Positions 8,638-17,748 are shown, counted from the stretch's first letter. The stretch is 64,000 nucleotides of DNA from Leptolyngbya sp. BC1307 (GCF_002286735.1 NZ_NRTA01000003.1:1-64000), one strand, 5' to 3'. Numbers and translations are program-made. The notes: generated by a model not told the origin, from the letters alone.

Positions 8638-9763
8638 ATGTTTGATACCACCACACTCAAACGAGAGCTAGAATCGATCTCTGAGCGCCTGGGCAAAGCT
8701 CAGGACTACCTTTGACGTACCGGCTCTCAATGCCAAGATCAGCGATCTAGAGCAGCTGGCAGCACAGCCTGATTTTTGGGATGACCAAGAAAGCGCTCAG
8801 CAGCACCTGCAAGATCTGAACGATTACAAGTCGAGCCTGGCACAAGTGCAAGGTTGGGCCAGCAGCTTTGAAGATGCTGAGGCGATCTTAGAACTGCTGG
8901 AAGCAGAGGCCGACGAAAGTCTGCTGACAGAATCTAAAAAAACTGTCAGCAGACTCAACCGTGAGCTAGACCAGTGGGAGCTGCAGCAGCTACTCTCGGG
9001 CACTTACGACAAATCAGGCGCGGTACTGACGATCAACGCAGGGGCAGGGGGCACCGATGCTCAAGACTGGGCGGAAATGCTACTGCGAATGTATACCCGC
9101 TGGAGTGAGCAAAATGGCTATCGCTTTGAGCTGGTAGAAAAGTCTGAAGGTGATGAGGCCGGGCTGAAGTCAGCGACCTTAGAAATTGAAGGGCGCTATG
9201 CCTATGGCTATCTCAAAGGGGAGAAGGGCACTCACCGACTAGTGAGAATTTCTCCCTTTAATGCCAATGGCAAACGGCAAACTAGCTTTGCTGGCGTTGA
9301 GGTGATGCCCATTCTCAATAACGATATTGAGCTGGATATTCCTGACAAAGATCTAGAGGTGAAAACCTCACGGTCGGGCGGTGCGGGCGGCCAAAATGTG
9401 AACAAGGTGGAGACGGCGGTACGGATCACTCACCTGCCAACTGGCCTTTCGGTGCGGTGTACTCAGGAGCGATCGCAGCTTCAAAACAAAGAAAAAGCCC
9501 TGGCCCTGCTCAAAGCTAAGCTGCTAGTGATTGCCCAAGAACAGCGCACGCAGGCCATTGCCGACATTCGCGGCGACATCGTAGAAGCCGCTTGGGGCAA
9601 CCAAATCCGCAACTACGTCTTTCACCCGTACCAGATGGTCAAAGACCTGCGCACCAGCGTAGAAACCACCGCTGTCTCTGATGTGATGGATGGCGATTTG
9701 GAGGCGTTCACGCAAGCGTATCTCTTGCAGGAAAATCAGCTGCTGGAAGAAAGCACTGTGTAG
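8638..9763 (+). CDS. prfB: Peptide chain release factor 2, with programmed +1 frameshift
   Basis: RF2 ends translation at UGA and UAA. The gene starts at ATG 8638 ([18 protein letters not shown]) and reads 25 codons to CTT TGA C at 8710-8716. The UGA at 8713-8715 is in frame, and a +1 shift at CTT continues as [12 protein letters not shown] in the frame ending at 9763. The product is about 374 aa, close to family length. An AGGA lies just before the slippery site, a weaker internal Shine-Dalgarno than in Escherichia coli. SPF (stop-codon recognition, in [11 protein letters not shown]) and GGQ (peptidyl hydrolysis, in [17 protein letters not shown]) are both present and identify RF2 rather than RF1. 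This is regulation, not a broken gene. Confidence 0.96.
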
Positions 9764-9809
9764 ACTGTAGGTATCTGATAAGTATTTCCGCTAAACATTG
9801 CCAAACATT

Positions 9810-9995
9810 ATGAGCACTGACAAATCAGTGGCCACTGCGCCCAAACCCTCACCGCTTGATGAGCCACCGCCAAGCTTTATTAAGCTAGCCATGCGCAATA
9901 TGGTCAAAAAAGGGGGCACGTCGCTCTATCACTTTTTCCTCTCATCGGTCGCGCTAATCGGATTGTTTGTTGGCTTGGCCTACCTGACCCGATAA
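9810..9995 (+). CDS. Small cyanobacterial single-span membrane protein (DUF3285-like)
   Basis: 61-aa protein from ATG 9810. A Pro-rich N-terminus (PSPLDEPPPSF) is followed by KLAMRNMVKKGGTSLYHF and one hydrophobic helix ending LIGLFVGLAYLTR. I recognise this pattern from a small protein family conserved in cyanobacteria and annotated DUF3285; its function is unknown. A longer TTG start at 9798 is less likely. It sits 46 bp after prfB and 33 bp before ybeY, so it may be in the same operon. Confidence 0.8.
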   Translation: MSTDKSVATAPKPSPLDEPPPSFIKLAMRNMVKKGGTSLYHFFLSSVALIGLFVGLAYLTR

Positions 9996-10028
9996 GGCAG
10001 GTATAAAGCAGGTATTGAGAAAAGCAGT

Positions 10029-10535
10029 ATGTCTATCAACTTATTATCGACGGTTCAAGTAGAGGCTTTTGTCGATGGCTGCGCAGTTGAGCAGGTAGCG
10101 GGAGGAGCGATCGCTCACTATCAAACCTGGCTACAGACCTGGATTAGCGACCTCGACCCGCAGCTCTCTCCGCTCAACGCCTACGAGGTCAGTCTGCGGC
10201 TCACTGACGATGCCGAGATTCAGCAGCTCAATACCGACTACCGGCAGCAGGCGAAGCCAACCGACGTGCTCTCTTTTGCCGCGCTAGAAGCCCACGTGCC
10301 CGGCGCAGAAAGCCTATATGAGCAGCAGCCGCTGTACTTGGGCGACATTATTATCTCAGTAGAAACGGCGGCTCGCCAAGCGCTAGAAAGCGACCATTCC
10401 CTGATTAAAGAGTTAGCCTGGCTGACAGCTCACGGGCTGCTGCACCTATTGGGCTGGGACCATCCGGATGAGGTCAGCCTGACCCAAATGTTAGACAGGC
10501 AAACTCATCTGCTAAGCCTGATAGAACTAGCCTGA
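10029..10535 (+). CDS. ybeY: Endoribonuclease YbeY (rRNA maturation factor)
   Basis: YbeY is a zinc endoribonuclease that matures 16S rRNA and supports ribosome quality control. The zinc-binding motif HGLLHLLGWDH (about residues 138-148) is intact, and YRQQAKPTDVLSFA is the conserved strand before it. The 168-aa length is normal. It is followed 64 bp later by dgkA; I recall this pairing from many bacteria. Confidence 0.95.
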   Translation: MSINLLSTVQVEAFVDGCAVEQVAGGAIAHYQTWLQTWISDLDPQLSPLNAYEVSLRLTDDAEIQQLNTDYRQQAKPTDVLSFAALEAHVPGAESLYEQQPLYLGDIIISVETAARQALESDHSLIKELAWLTAHGLLHLLGWDHPDEVSLTQMLDRQTHLLSLIELA

Positions 10536-10599
10536 TTAAAACCTGACGAGTTGGGCTAAGCAGCGTAGCATAAGAGAAGCTAATAGGACATGCTTACCT

Positions 10600-11118
10600 A
10601 TGTTTTCTCGCGATAGTCAGTTTTCCGGTGATAGCGAATCTGCCGATACCCAACTCGTGCACGATTCTGAGCTAGCGCGCCACAGTGAGAAAACTGCTGA
10701 AGTGGCCGCCTCTCTAGCTGAGCGATCGCAATCCTGGCAAATCGCCCCTAACCTTTTCACCAGCTTCAAGTATGCTTGGGCGGGCATTGCCTACGCTTTT
10801 CAAACCCAGCGGAACTTCAGAGTACATACGAGCATCGGCGTTCTCGCTATTATCCTGTGCTGGGCGCTTCAGGTTAGCCACGTCGAAGTCGCCGTTATCT
10901 GCCTGACCATTGGCGCGGTGCTGGTGATGGAAATTCTCAACACCGCCCTTGAATCACTCGTCGATCTCACCGTTGGCCAGACCTATCACAAACTGGCAAA
11001 AGTAGCCAAAGACTGCGCTGCTGGAGCCGTCCTCATGGCTGCTATCGTGGCACTGCTAATTGCGGTACTGATTTTTGCGCCCCCACTCTGGGATAATTTA
11101 CAAACCTACCTAGCCTGA
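10600..11118 (+). CDS. dgkA: Diacylglycerol/undecaprenol kinase family protein
   Basis: Small integral-membrane lipid kinase of the DgkA fold, phosphorylating diacylglycerol or undecaprenol. After about 50 polar residues the core begins FKYAWAGIAYAFQTQRNFRVH. Three hydrophobic helices follow, with the catalytic stretch MEILNTALESLVDL and VAKDCAAGAVLM. The 172-aa length exceeds the 120-130 aa core because of the N-terminal tail, so a later start cannot be excluded. Gram-positive-like members prefer undecaprenol; the substrate here is uncertain. Confidence 0.9.
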   Translation: MFSRDSQFSGDSESADTQLVHDSELARHSEKTAEVAASLAERSQSWQIAPNLFTSFKYAWAGIAYAFQTQRNFRVHTSIGVLAIILCWALQVSHVEVAVICLTIGAVLVMEILNTALESLVDLTVGQTYHKLAKVAKDCAAGAVLMAAIVALLIAVLIFAPPLWDNLQTYLA

Positions 11119-11178
11119 GTCATTTGGGGCAGGTCAGGTAAAACCCTCACTGACTCTTCAGCCGCTGGCAGGCTACCT

Positions 11179-11769
11179 ATGATTTTAGTCATTGATAACT
11201 ACGACAGCTTTACCTACAACCTGGTGCAGTATCTGGGTGAATTGGGCCAAACCCTGAGCGTCGCCCGCGAGATTGAAGTGTTTCGCAACGACCAGATCAC
11301 TTTGGAAGAGATTAAAGCCAAAAAGCCTAGCGGCATCGTGATTTCTCCGGGGCCAGGCACTCCCGATAGCGCAGGCGTATCACTGAAAATCATTGAGCAG
11401 CTAGGCCCGCAGATTCCTATCCTCGGTGTTTGCTTAGGTCATCAAAGCATTGGGCAAGTCTATGGCGGTAAAGTAGTCAGCGCTCCAGAGCTAATGCATG
11501 GCAAAACGTCTCCGGTGCGCCATAACAATACGGGCGTTTTTGCCGGACTAGCCGATCCTCTCACCGCCACCCGCTACCACAGCTTGATCATTGATCGAGA
11601 TACCTGCCCTGACGTTTTAGAAATCACTGCCTGGGTAGACAATGGCACCATCATGGGCGTTCGTCATCGCGACTACCCTCATATTCAGGGCGTGCAGTTC
11701 CATCCTGAGAGCGTGCTCACCGAGAGCGGGAAAGATCTGCTGAGAAATTTTCTAAAAGACCTCAACTAA
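11179..11769 (+). CDS. trpG: Anthranilate / aminodeoxychorismate synthase glutamine amidotransferase subunit
   Basis: Class I glutamine amidotransferase that supplies ammonia to TrpE or PabB. The N-terminus [20 protein letters not shown] is characteristic. The triad is visible as Cys in [10 protein letters not shown] and His/Glu in GVQFHPES, with the oxyanion segment SPGPGTP. The 196-aa length is normal. Cyanobacteria commonly use one such subunit for both tryptophan and folate synthesis, so trpG and pabA are both acceptable names. It follows dgkA by 60 bp. trpD is far away at 39.5 kb, in line with dispersed trp genes. Confidence 0.93.
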   Translation: MILVIDNYDSFTYNLVQYLGELGQTLSVAREIEVFRNDQITLEEIKAKKPSGIVISPGPGTPDSAGVSLKIIEQLGPQIPILGVCLGHQSIGQVYGGKVVSAPELMHGKTSPVRHNNTGVFAGLADPLTATRYHSLIIDRDTCPDVLEITAWVDNGTIMGVRHRDYPHIQGVQFHPESVLTESGKDLLRNFLKDLN

Positions 11770-11877
11770 CTGCCCTCGGAACTATCCGCCTTAACGAACT
11801 GGCCTACTGATTATGTGCTGAAGGGCACGCGATGCGGCAGGATATATAACACTTGTGGAAAATTTGATAAGGAAATC

Positions 11878-12660
11878 ATGAAACGGCGACACCTGTTGAA
11901 ATACGCCAGCGCGACGTTTGTCAGCACTCTGGGATTGGGGCTCGTCTCTAGCTATCAGTCTTACCAGGCTCAAAGCAATAGTCAAAGTGGCTCGCTGGCG
12001 ATTACGGCGCTTGGCCACACTGCTTTTTTGTTTGCAGGCGGCGGTCAGCGCATTTTGGTTAATCCGTTTAAGGCGGTTGGCTGCACAGCTGGCTACAAAG
12101 AGCCTGCGGTCGATGCGGGGCTAGTTTTGCTCAGCAGCCGGCTATTTGACGAAGGCTTTTTAACAGATCGCTATGCCAGTACGCAGGTGATTGACGAACC
12201 GGGCGACTACACCGTCAATGGCCTGGCGGTGCAGGGAATCAGTATGCCGCACGACCGCCTGAACGGGCGGCGCTTTGGCTCCAACGTGGCCTGGGCTTGG
12301 ACTCAGGCTGGTGTCAAGGTGGTGCATCTCGGCGGCGCAGCGGCTCCGATTTCTATCGAAGATAAAATTTTGCTTGGACGCCCGGATGTTTTGCTGGTGC
12401 CGGTAGGTGGTGGGCCTAAAGCTTACACACCAGCAGAAGCCGTAGAAGCGGTGCGATCGCTCAATCCTAAAATTGTGATTCCGACTCACTATCGCACTCA
12501 AGCGGCTAATGCGGAGACTTGCGACATTGTCGGCGTGAGTGAATTCATCGCACTGATGTCAGGCACGCCGGTTACGCAAGGCGACAATTCGCTCACCGTC
12601 AGCGCTAGCGGCCTGCCTAGCAGCGGTATGCGCATCGAAGTTTTAAGCTATGCTTTTTAG
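11878..12660 (+). CDS. MBL-fold metallo-hydrolase-like protein with Tat-type signal
   Basis: 260-aa protein with a metallo-beta-lactamase-like fold of the UlaG/YtnP-like 'Zn-dependent hydrolase' type. The start at ATG 11878 is supported by AAGGAA seven bases upstream and yields a twin-arginine-like signal (MKRRHLLKYASATFV). The mature part shows ALGHTAFLF, LLSSRLFDEG, KVVHLGG, DVLLVPVGG and IPTHYRTQ. The usual HxHxDH motif is replaced by LLSSRLFDE, so the protein may bind metal poorly or differently. It may be exported to the periplasm or thylakoid lumen. The substrate is unknown. Confidence 0.75.
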   Translation: MKRRHLLKYASATFVSTLGLGLVSSYQSYQAQSNSQSGSLAITALGHTAFLFAGGGQRILVNPFKAVGCTAGYKEPAVDAGLVLLSSRLFDEGFLTDRYASTQVIDEPGDYTVNGLAVQGISMPHDRLNGRRFGSNVAWAWTQAGVKVVHLGGAAAPISIEDKILLGRPDVLLVPVGGGPKAYTPAEAVEAVRSLNPKIVIPTHYRTQAANAETCDIVGVSEFIALMSGTPVTQGDNSLTVSASGLPSSGMRIEVLSYAF

Positions 12661-12688
12661 GTTGCAATTTTTAACCGTCTAAAAGTCT

Positions 12689-14017
12689 ATGCAGAGTGAG
12701 TATCGTCAGCGTCGGCAGGCTGTGCTGAAGGCCATTGGTCAGGGCACTGCCATATTTTGTAGTGCGCCGATGGCGGTCATGCACAATGACGTGGACCATC
12801 TATTCCGGCAAGATAGCGACTTTTTCTACCTGACGGGTTTTAATGAGCCTGGCGCTGTAGCGGTACTGACCTCTAGTCATGATGAGCATAAGTTTGTGCT
12901 GTTTGTGCAGCCCAAGGATAAGGAAAAGGAAACCTGGAGCGGCTATCGTACGGGGGTAGAAGCGGCTAAGGAGCGCTACGGAGCCGACGAGGTTTATCCG
13001 ATTGATGAGCTGGATGAAAAGCTGACGCCGTATGTGATGAAGGCGTCCCGGCTGTACTATCATTTTGGCCGCGATCGCGCCTTCAATGACCGGGTCATCA
13101 GCCTGTGGCAGCATCTACTCAGGAAGATGACGAAAAAGGGCGAAGGGCCGGTCGCCATAGAAGACGCTAAGCTGCTGATGCAGCAGTTTCGTCGGGTAAA
13201 AAGTCCGGCTGAACTAGAGAAAATAAGGCAGGCGATCGCCATCACTACAGAAGCTCATAATACCGCCCGAGACATGGTCAGACCGGGTCTCTACGAATAC
13301 GAAATTCAGGCGGTCATCGAGAATATCTTTCGCAGGGAAGGCGCTCTAGGGCCAGCCTATCCGTCGATTGTCGCGGGCGGTAAAAATGCCTGCATTCTGC
13401 ACTACGTAGAGAACAACCAGCCGCTGCAAGATGGCGATCTGCTGCTGATTGACGCTGGCTGCGCCTATGACTATTACAACGCCGATATTACCCGCACGTT
13501 TCCGGTCGGCGATCGCTGCTCCGAAGAACAGCGCATCCTTTACGATCTCGTACTTCAGGCCCAGCTAGCCGCCATCGAACAGGTACAGCCTGGCCTGCCT
13601 TTCAATGCTTTTCATGACGCCGCTACGAAGGTGATTACTGCCGGGCTAGTCGAGCTAGGTCTGCTCAAAGGGGACGTAGACAAACTCATCGAAGAAAAAA
13701 AACACAAAGCTTTCTTTATGCACGGGACGGGTCACTTTTTGGGCCTAGATGTCCACGACGCCGGCATCTTGCGTAACCTCGATAAAACCTGGCAGCCCTT
13801 TGCCCCTGGCAACGTCGTCACCGTAGAACCAGGCATCTATATTTCGCCTAACTATGAGCCAGAAGAGGGCCAGCCGGTGATTGAGGATCGCTGGCACGGC
13901 ATTGGCATTCGGATAGAAGACGACTTGCTTGTCACCGAAACCGGCCATGAAGTGCTAACGTCGGGAGTTCCCAAATCTCTGGACGTATCTACTAAAGCAT
14001 TAGCGGCCAGTCATTAA
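12689..14017 (+). CDS. pepP: Xaa-Pro aminopeptidase (aminopeptidase P)
   Basis: Cytosolic M24B metallopeptidase that removes N-terminal residues preceding proline. The N-terminal creatinase-like domain (residues 1-170) holds HNDVDHLFRQDSDFFYLTG. The catalytic domain carries the five metal ligands in DAGCAYDYYNADITRTFP (two Asp), GTGHFLGLDVHD (His), VTVEPGIY (Glu) and GIRIEDDLLVT (Glu). The 442-aa length is normal. It starts 29 bp after the MBL-fold gene and may be co-transcribed with it. Confidence 0.95.
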   Translation: MQSEYRQRRQAVLKAIGQGTAIFCSAPMAVMHNDVDHLFRQDSDFFYLTGFNEPGAVAVLTSSHDEHKFVLFVQPKDKEKETWSGYRTGVEAAKERYGADEVYPIDELDEKLTPYVMKASRLYYHFGRDRAFNDRVISLWQHLLRKMTKKGEGPVAIEDAKLLMQQFRRVKSPAELEKIRQAIAITTEAHNTARDMVRPGLYEYEIQAVIENIFRREGALGPAYPSIVAGGKNACILHYVENNQPLQDGDLLLIDAGCAYDYYNADITRTFPVGDRCSEEQRILYDLVLQAQLAAIEQVQPGLPFNAFHDAATKVITAGLVELGLLKGDVDKLIEEKKHKAFFMHGTGHFLGLDVHDAGILRNLDKTWQPFAPGNVVTVEPGIYISPNYEPEEGQPVIEDRWHGIGIRIEDDLLVTETGHEVLTSGVPKSLDVSTKALAASH

Positions 14018-14169
14018 TCAAAAGACTTGAAGATCGTATCAAATTTTCTGATGAAACTCATTCTGTTGTGAACAACACAGTAGGATGCAAAAAGTTTATC
14101 AGTCGGTATAGCTTTAGTCGCCCTGCTAAAAGCCAGTCAGCGAGCCATTCGGTATTAAGGAAGCAAATA

Positions 14170-15657
14170 GTGAGATTAAATCGTCTACTGCCCGGACTCT
14201 CTTTGGTGGGAGCCCTTCTCTTAGCGCTGCCCGCCGAAGCGGCCAGGCTACAGTTCTGGCGGTTTGATACTGAAGCGAACCAGCTGACTTTCACCACAGA
14301 TGACCGCATTCAGCCCACTGCCCAGCTGCTCTATAATCCGACTCGTCTCGTTATAGACTTGCCGGGGACTGCGCTGATCACACCCGAAACCCAGACTTTT
14401 GAAGGGGCTATTAAGGAGATACGGACTAGCGAACTGGATACCGGCACGACTCGCCTCGTCGTTGAGTACAATTCAGGCTATACAGTCGATCCTAGCCAGT
14501 TACAGGTTCGCGGCGAAAGCGCGCGGCAGTGGCTTGTGCAGTTGCCTGATGCGCTCTCAGCCAATAGCGACAGCAGCCCGGTCGCCGACACAGCTGAAAG
14601 CAGCGTTACCGGTCAGCTAGCTACAGGGAGCGACACCCGAATTCAGAGGATTTTAGCAACCGCAGACGGGTTCTTTATCAGCACAGATGGTGCAGCGCCT
14701 CAGCTAGAAGTTAGCCGCTCTGAAGAAAATGGGCAGCGCTATATTACCCTGACGTTTGCACAGGCAAGGGCGGCTTTGAGTCTGCGATTGCGCCTCCCAG
14801 TCAATCGCTACAGCGTTACGAACTGGCAAATAGGCCCGGTCTCAGACGATCCAACCAGCGCTCAGGTCACGCTGGCATTGGGGGAAACAAGTCCAGATTG
14901 GGAGATCTCCGCCACCCCAGAGGGCGTAGTGATTTTGCCCAAAGATGTCTCGATCAGCAGCATTCCTGACGAGAGGGAAGAAACGGCTGAACCAGCCCCT
15001 ACAGTCGCCCCCACAGTCACAAGGACACCGCCCACGCCCGTATCGCAGCCCGTACCACAGCCAGCCACCCCACGTCAGCTAGCGCCTGATGAACTGCCAA
15101 CCTTGCCAAACGGTCGGTTTACTGTCGTGATTGACCCCGGACATGGAGGACGCGACCCCGGCGCTGTTGGCATTGGGGGTCTGCAAGAAAAAGTCGTGGT
15201 CAACGACATTGCTCCGCAGGTGGCCGCTATTTTGCGTGAGCAAGGCGCTAATGTCGTCATGACCCGAGACAGCGACTACGAGCTTGATCTGGCCCCTCGC
15301 GTACAGATTGCTGAACGGGCTAACGCGACGGTTTTCGTCAGCATTCACGCTAATGCCATCAGCCTGAGCCGCCCTGAGGTCAACGGTTTAGAGACGTTTT
15401 ACGCATCCGATGCGGGCCAGCGATTTGCCAATACCGTTCACGCTACGGTGCTGAATACGATGGGGATGCGCGATCGCGGGGTGCGCAGCGCGCGCTTTTA
15501 CGTGATTCGCCAAACCTCAATGCCCGCTATCTTGGTCGAGACAGGCTTTGTGACGGGCGCAGAAGATTCGCCTAATCTGGCAGATCCGGAGTGGCGATCG
15601 CGGATGGCTAGAGCGATCGCCCACGGCATTTTGCTACATCTGCAAAACGGTGTATAG
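14170..15657 (+). CDS. amiC: N-acetylmuramoyl-L-alanine amidase with AMIN domain
   Basis: Periplasmic zinc amidase that cleaves the amide linking MurNAc to the stem peptide, used in daughter-cell or septal-junction separation. The GTG start at 14170 is chosen because AAGGAAG lies six bases upstream and it gives a clean signal peptide (MRLNRLLPGLSLVGALLLAL). The ORF extends upstream to GTG 14068. AMIN-type repeats cover about residues 25-260, followed by a Pro/Thr-rich linker near 280-325. The Amidase_3 domain carries VIDPGHGGRDPGAVG (His), LQEKVVVND (Glu), SIHANA (His) and ILVETGFV (Glu). All zinc ligands and the catalytic Glu appear intact. Confidence 0.93.
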   Translation: MRLNRLLPGLSLVGALLLALPAEAARLQFWRFDTEANQLTFTTDDRIQPTAQLLYNPTRLVIDLPGTALITPETQTFEGAIKEIRTSELDTGTTRLVVEYNSGYTVDPSQLQVRGESARQWLVQLPDALSANSDSSPVADTAESSVTGQLATGSDTRIQRILATADGFFISTDGAAPQLEVSRSEENGQRYITLTFAQARAALSLRLRLPVNRYSVTNWQIGPVSDDPTSAQVTLALGETSPDWEISATPEGVVILPKDVSISSIPDEREETAEPAPTVAPTVTRTPPTPVSQPVPQPATPRQLAPDELPTLPNGRFTVVIDPGHGGRDPGAVGIGGLQEKVVVNDIAPQVAAILREQGANVVMTRDSDYELDLAPRVQIAERANATVFVSIHANAISLSRPEVNGLETFYASDAGQRFANTVHATVLNTMGMRDRGVRSARFYVIRQTSMPAILVETGFVTGAEDSPNLADPEWRSRMARAIAHGILLHLQNGV

Positions 15658-15683
15658 AATTGCCTGTCGAGCAAAGCCCACAT

Positions 15684-16775
15684 CTACTTCGTTTCGGGAT
15701 GCTTAACCGCTTCGCAGGAAACACCCAAGTTGCCTAGATAGCGAATCATCTGATGCAGTCGGCCAAAATCTCGCTGGTTAAAATGCAGTGCCAGCCGAGG
15801 CAAATCAGCGGTCTCATCGTCGCGTTCGAGATCAAAGGCACCGACCTCGCGAATTTTGCCCTGCTTGAGAATATCTGCAAACTCTTCATTCAGCCGGTCG
15901 ATGCCGCCGGGAGAGAGCGGTGCTTTAAGTCGCATCACCAGCTGATCGCCGACATATCGACTGGAGTGATACACCCGGTAAAAGCTTTCAATCGACTCTA
16001 GGGCATCGTCGATGCTGTCAGTGAGATGGTAGAGACTCGTATCATCCCGGCTAATCAACCCTTGATCTAGCAGCCGGTTGCGCACATAGTGATCCCAGCT
16101 TTTCCAATAGTCGCCGCCGGGTCGGTCGATCAGGACCACTGGCAGCGGCCCGGCTTTTCCGGTCTGCATCAGCGTCAGGCACTCAAAGCCTTCGTCTTGG
16201 GTGCCAAACCCACCGGGGAACAGAGCGAGCGCATCGCTTTCTTTCAGAAAAAACAGCTTGCGGGTAAAGAAATACTTAAAGTCCACCAGCTTGGCGTCTC
16301 CCGCCATCACCGGATTGGCTCCCTGCTCAAAGGGCAGCCGAATATTCAGGCCAAAGGAGTGATCGCGCCCGGCTCCCTCATTGCCGGCTTGCATAATGCC
16401 AGGGCCAGCGCCAGTCATCACCATGAAGCCTTGCTTCACCACCCGCCGAGCAAATTCAGCCGCCATCTGATATTCCGGCTGGTGAGCGGGCGTTCGGGCC
16501 GAGCCAAAGATCGTGATCTTACGAATGTGACGGTGGGGAAAGAACGACTTAAACCCTTCCTCCATATCTAGCAGCGAATGACTCAAAATCTTCCAATCGA
16601 GTCGTTCCGCTTCCTGCTCAGCCATCCGCACCAGCGTCTCAAAAATCTCCTCAATCAGTTCCCCGTGCTCTGTATGGTGCAGACGGTCTAGCACGCGGAG
16701 AACATTCGCGCGCAGCTGAGTACTAGAGCGATCGCTTGAGCTGCGATCTGAATTTTGAGAAGTGGAAACATCCAT
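15684..16775 (-). CDS. LOG family protein (lysine decarboxylase-like nucleotide fold)
   Basis: TIGR00730-like LOG-family protein, many members of which are cytokinin-activating phosphoribohydrolases that release the base from nucleoside monophosphates. The signature FPGGFGTQDEGFE (about residues 186-198) and the early ITIFGSARTP are intact, as is MTGAGPGIMQAGNEGA. At 363 aa it is longer than the core LOG enzyme of about 200 aa. It has about 90 N-terminal residues and a C-terminal domain of about 90 that I do not recognise. Nucleotide 5'-monophosphate nucleosidase activity is plausible but untested. It converges with amiC. Confidence 0.82.
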   Translation of the reverse strand: MDVSTSQNSDRSSSDRSSTQLRANVLRVLDRLHHTEHGELIEEIFETLVRMAEQEAERLDWKILSHSLLDMEEGFKSFFPHRHIRKITIFGSARTPAHQPEYQMAAEFARRVVKQGFMVMTGAGPGIMQAGNEGAGRDHSFGLNIRLPFEQGANPVMAGDAKLVDFKYFFTRKLFFLKESDALALFPGGFGTQDEGFECLTLMQTGKAGPLPVVLIDRPGGDYWKSWDHYVRNRLLDQGLISRDDTSLYHLTDSIDDALESIESFYRVYHSSRYVGDQLVMRLKAPLSPGGIDRLNEEFADILKQGKIREVGAFDLERDDETADLPRLALHFNQRDFGRLHQMIRYLGNLGVSCEAVKHPETK

Positions 16776-17076
16776 AGTGCGTGTCAGTAAAAATCGTCAG
16801 TTCCTGAAAGTGGCTACATTTTAAGCTGGAACCCCCCCCAACTCTCAGTAGCTTACGAAAGAGGCAGCGTACCAGCCATCGCGTTCAAGCCGTGATATCA
16901 ATGCGCCCCACCTAGGCAGATGCAGACAAAGCAAAGGCCCTAGCCGTTGCCAGAGCCTTCTTCTCAGAATATCTGTTCGAACCTGGCCAGGTGCCCTTGC
17001 TAAAATATTTTCCCTAATCAGGCTGAGCAAAAACCGCTTCGATTACAAAGACCCGCTGCTTAGCAGTGGTTCTTTG

Positions 17077-17178
17077 TGTTGTGTAGCCAGCAGTGTTTTG
17101 TAGCCAGCAGTGTTTTGTAGCCAGCAGTGTTGTGTAGCCGGCAGTGTTTTGTAGCCGGCAGCGTTTTGTAGACAGCGG
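17077..17178. repeat. Six-copy 17-bp tandem repeat after trxA
   Basis: Six adjacent 17-bp units (17077-17093, 17094-17110, 17111-17127, 17128-17144, 17145-17161, 17162-17178) follow the consensus TGTTTTGTAGCCAGCAG. Units 2 and 3 are identical; the others differ by one to four bases and unit 6 is the most divergent. The array ends four bases before the trxA stop codon (17183-17185), so it forms the first part of the trxA 3' untranslated region. There are no spacers, so it is not a CRISPR array. Confidence 0.95.
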
Positions 17179-17182
17179 TGAT

Positions 17183-17503
17183 CTATAGATACTTCTCTAG
17201 CGTGTTGGCCAACGTTGTCTTAGGCACAGCCCCGACCACCATGTCTACTCGCTGACCGCCCTTAAAAATCATCAGCGTCGGAATACTGCGGATGCCGTAC
17301 TGACTAGCTACGCTGGGGTTTTCGTCAGTGTTGACCTTCACTACCTTAACCTGACCATCGTACTGCTCAGAAATTTCGTCTACGACGGGAGCAACCATGC
17401 GACAAGGACCGCACCAGGGTGCCCAAAAATCTACCAAGACTGGTGTCTCACTCTCTAGAACTTCTTGCTTAAAGGTCGAATCGGTAACCTGTGCGGCTGA
17501 CAT
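17183..17503 (-). CDS. trxA: Thioredoxin
   Basis: 106-aa cytosolic disulfide reductase of the m-type/TrxA class. The active site WCGPC lies in the segment [18 protein letters not shown] (about residues 24-41), with Lys58-like and cis-Pro (SIPTLMIF) features in place. The start ATG at 17503 has AAGGA upstream. Downstream lies the six-unit tandem repeat; upstream lies the Yfr1 small RNA and then guaB3, all on the minus strand. The order guaB-yfr1-trxA is known from other cyanobacteria. Confidence 0.97.
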   Translation of the reverse strand: MSAAQVTDSTFKQEVLESETPVLVDFWAPWCGPCRMVAPVVDEISEQYDGQVKVVKVNTDENPSVASQYGIRSIPTLMIFKGGQRVDMVVGAVPKTTLANTLEKYL

Positions 17504-17675
17504 TCTTTAAAATCCTTGTCTCTCATGTACTGAGATCTTACCATAGCTAAAACCCATCGCTAAAACCTACCCCTGCGGCGAACCCGGCAATTTGTTTGAT
17601 TGAGGAGGTGAGCGATCGCCACAAAGCAGGCCGTCACCTACTAAGACCGCCCAATTTAAAGACACTGCCTTTTAA

Positions 17676-17748
17676 ATAAGGAACCGCCCAAACCCGAAGA
17701 TTTGGACGGAGTGTGGTGTGAGGAGTGAACGGAAACTTGCGTCTCCGC
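17676..17748 (-). ncRNA. yfr1: Yfr1 small regulatory RNA
   Basis: Yfr1 is a short cyanobacterial trans-acting RNA that base-pairs with mRNAs, including outer-membrane porin genes. All expected parts are present on the minus strand. The 5' hairpin is GGAGAC-GCAA-GTTTCC (plus-strand 17731-17746). The unpaired core ACTCCTCACAC at 17716-17726 is the invariant Yfr1 motif. The 3' hairpin is CCGTCCAAA pairing with TTTGGGCGG (17684-17692 with 17701-17709), followed by TTCCTTATTT. Its position between guaB3 and trxA matches the position described for Yfr1 in other cyanobacteria. The ends are estimated. Confidence 0.9.

Noticed and set aside
8713-8715. prfB as a pseudogene because of the in-frame TGA
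   Set aside because: The sequence CTT TGA C is the known programmed frameshift site and both sides translate to RF2.
16089-16571. 160-codon plus-strand open frame
   Set aside because: Antisense to the LOG-family gene; no family resemblance and its frame follows from the codon pattern of the real gene.
17077-17178. CRISPR array
   Set aside because: Units are contiguous 17-mers with no spacers and no cas genes nearby.
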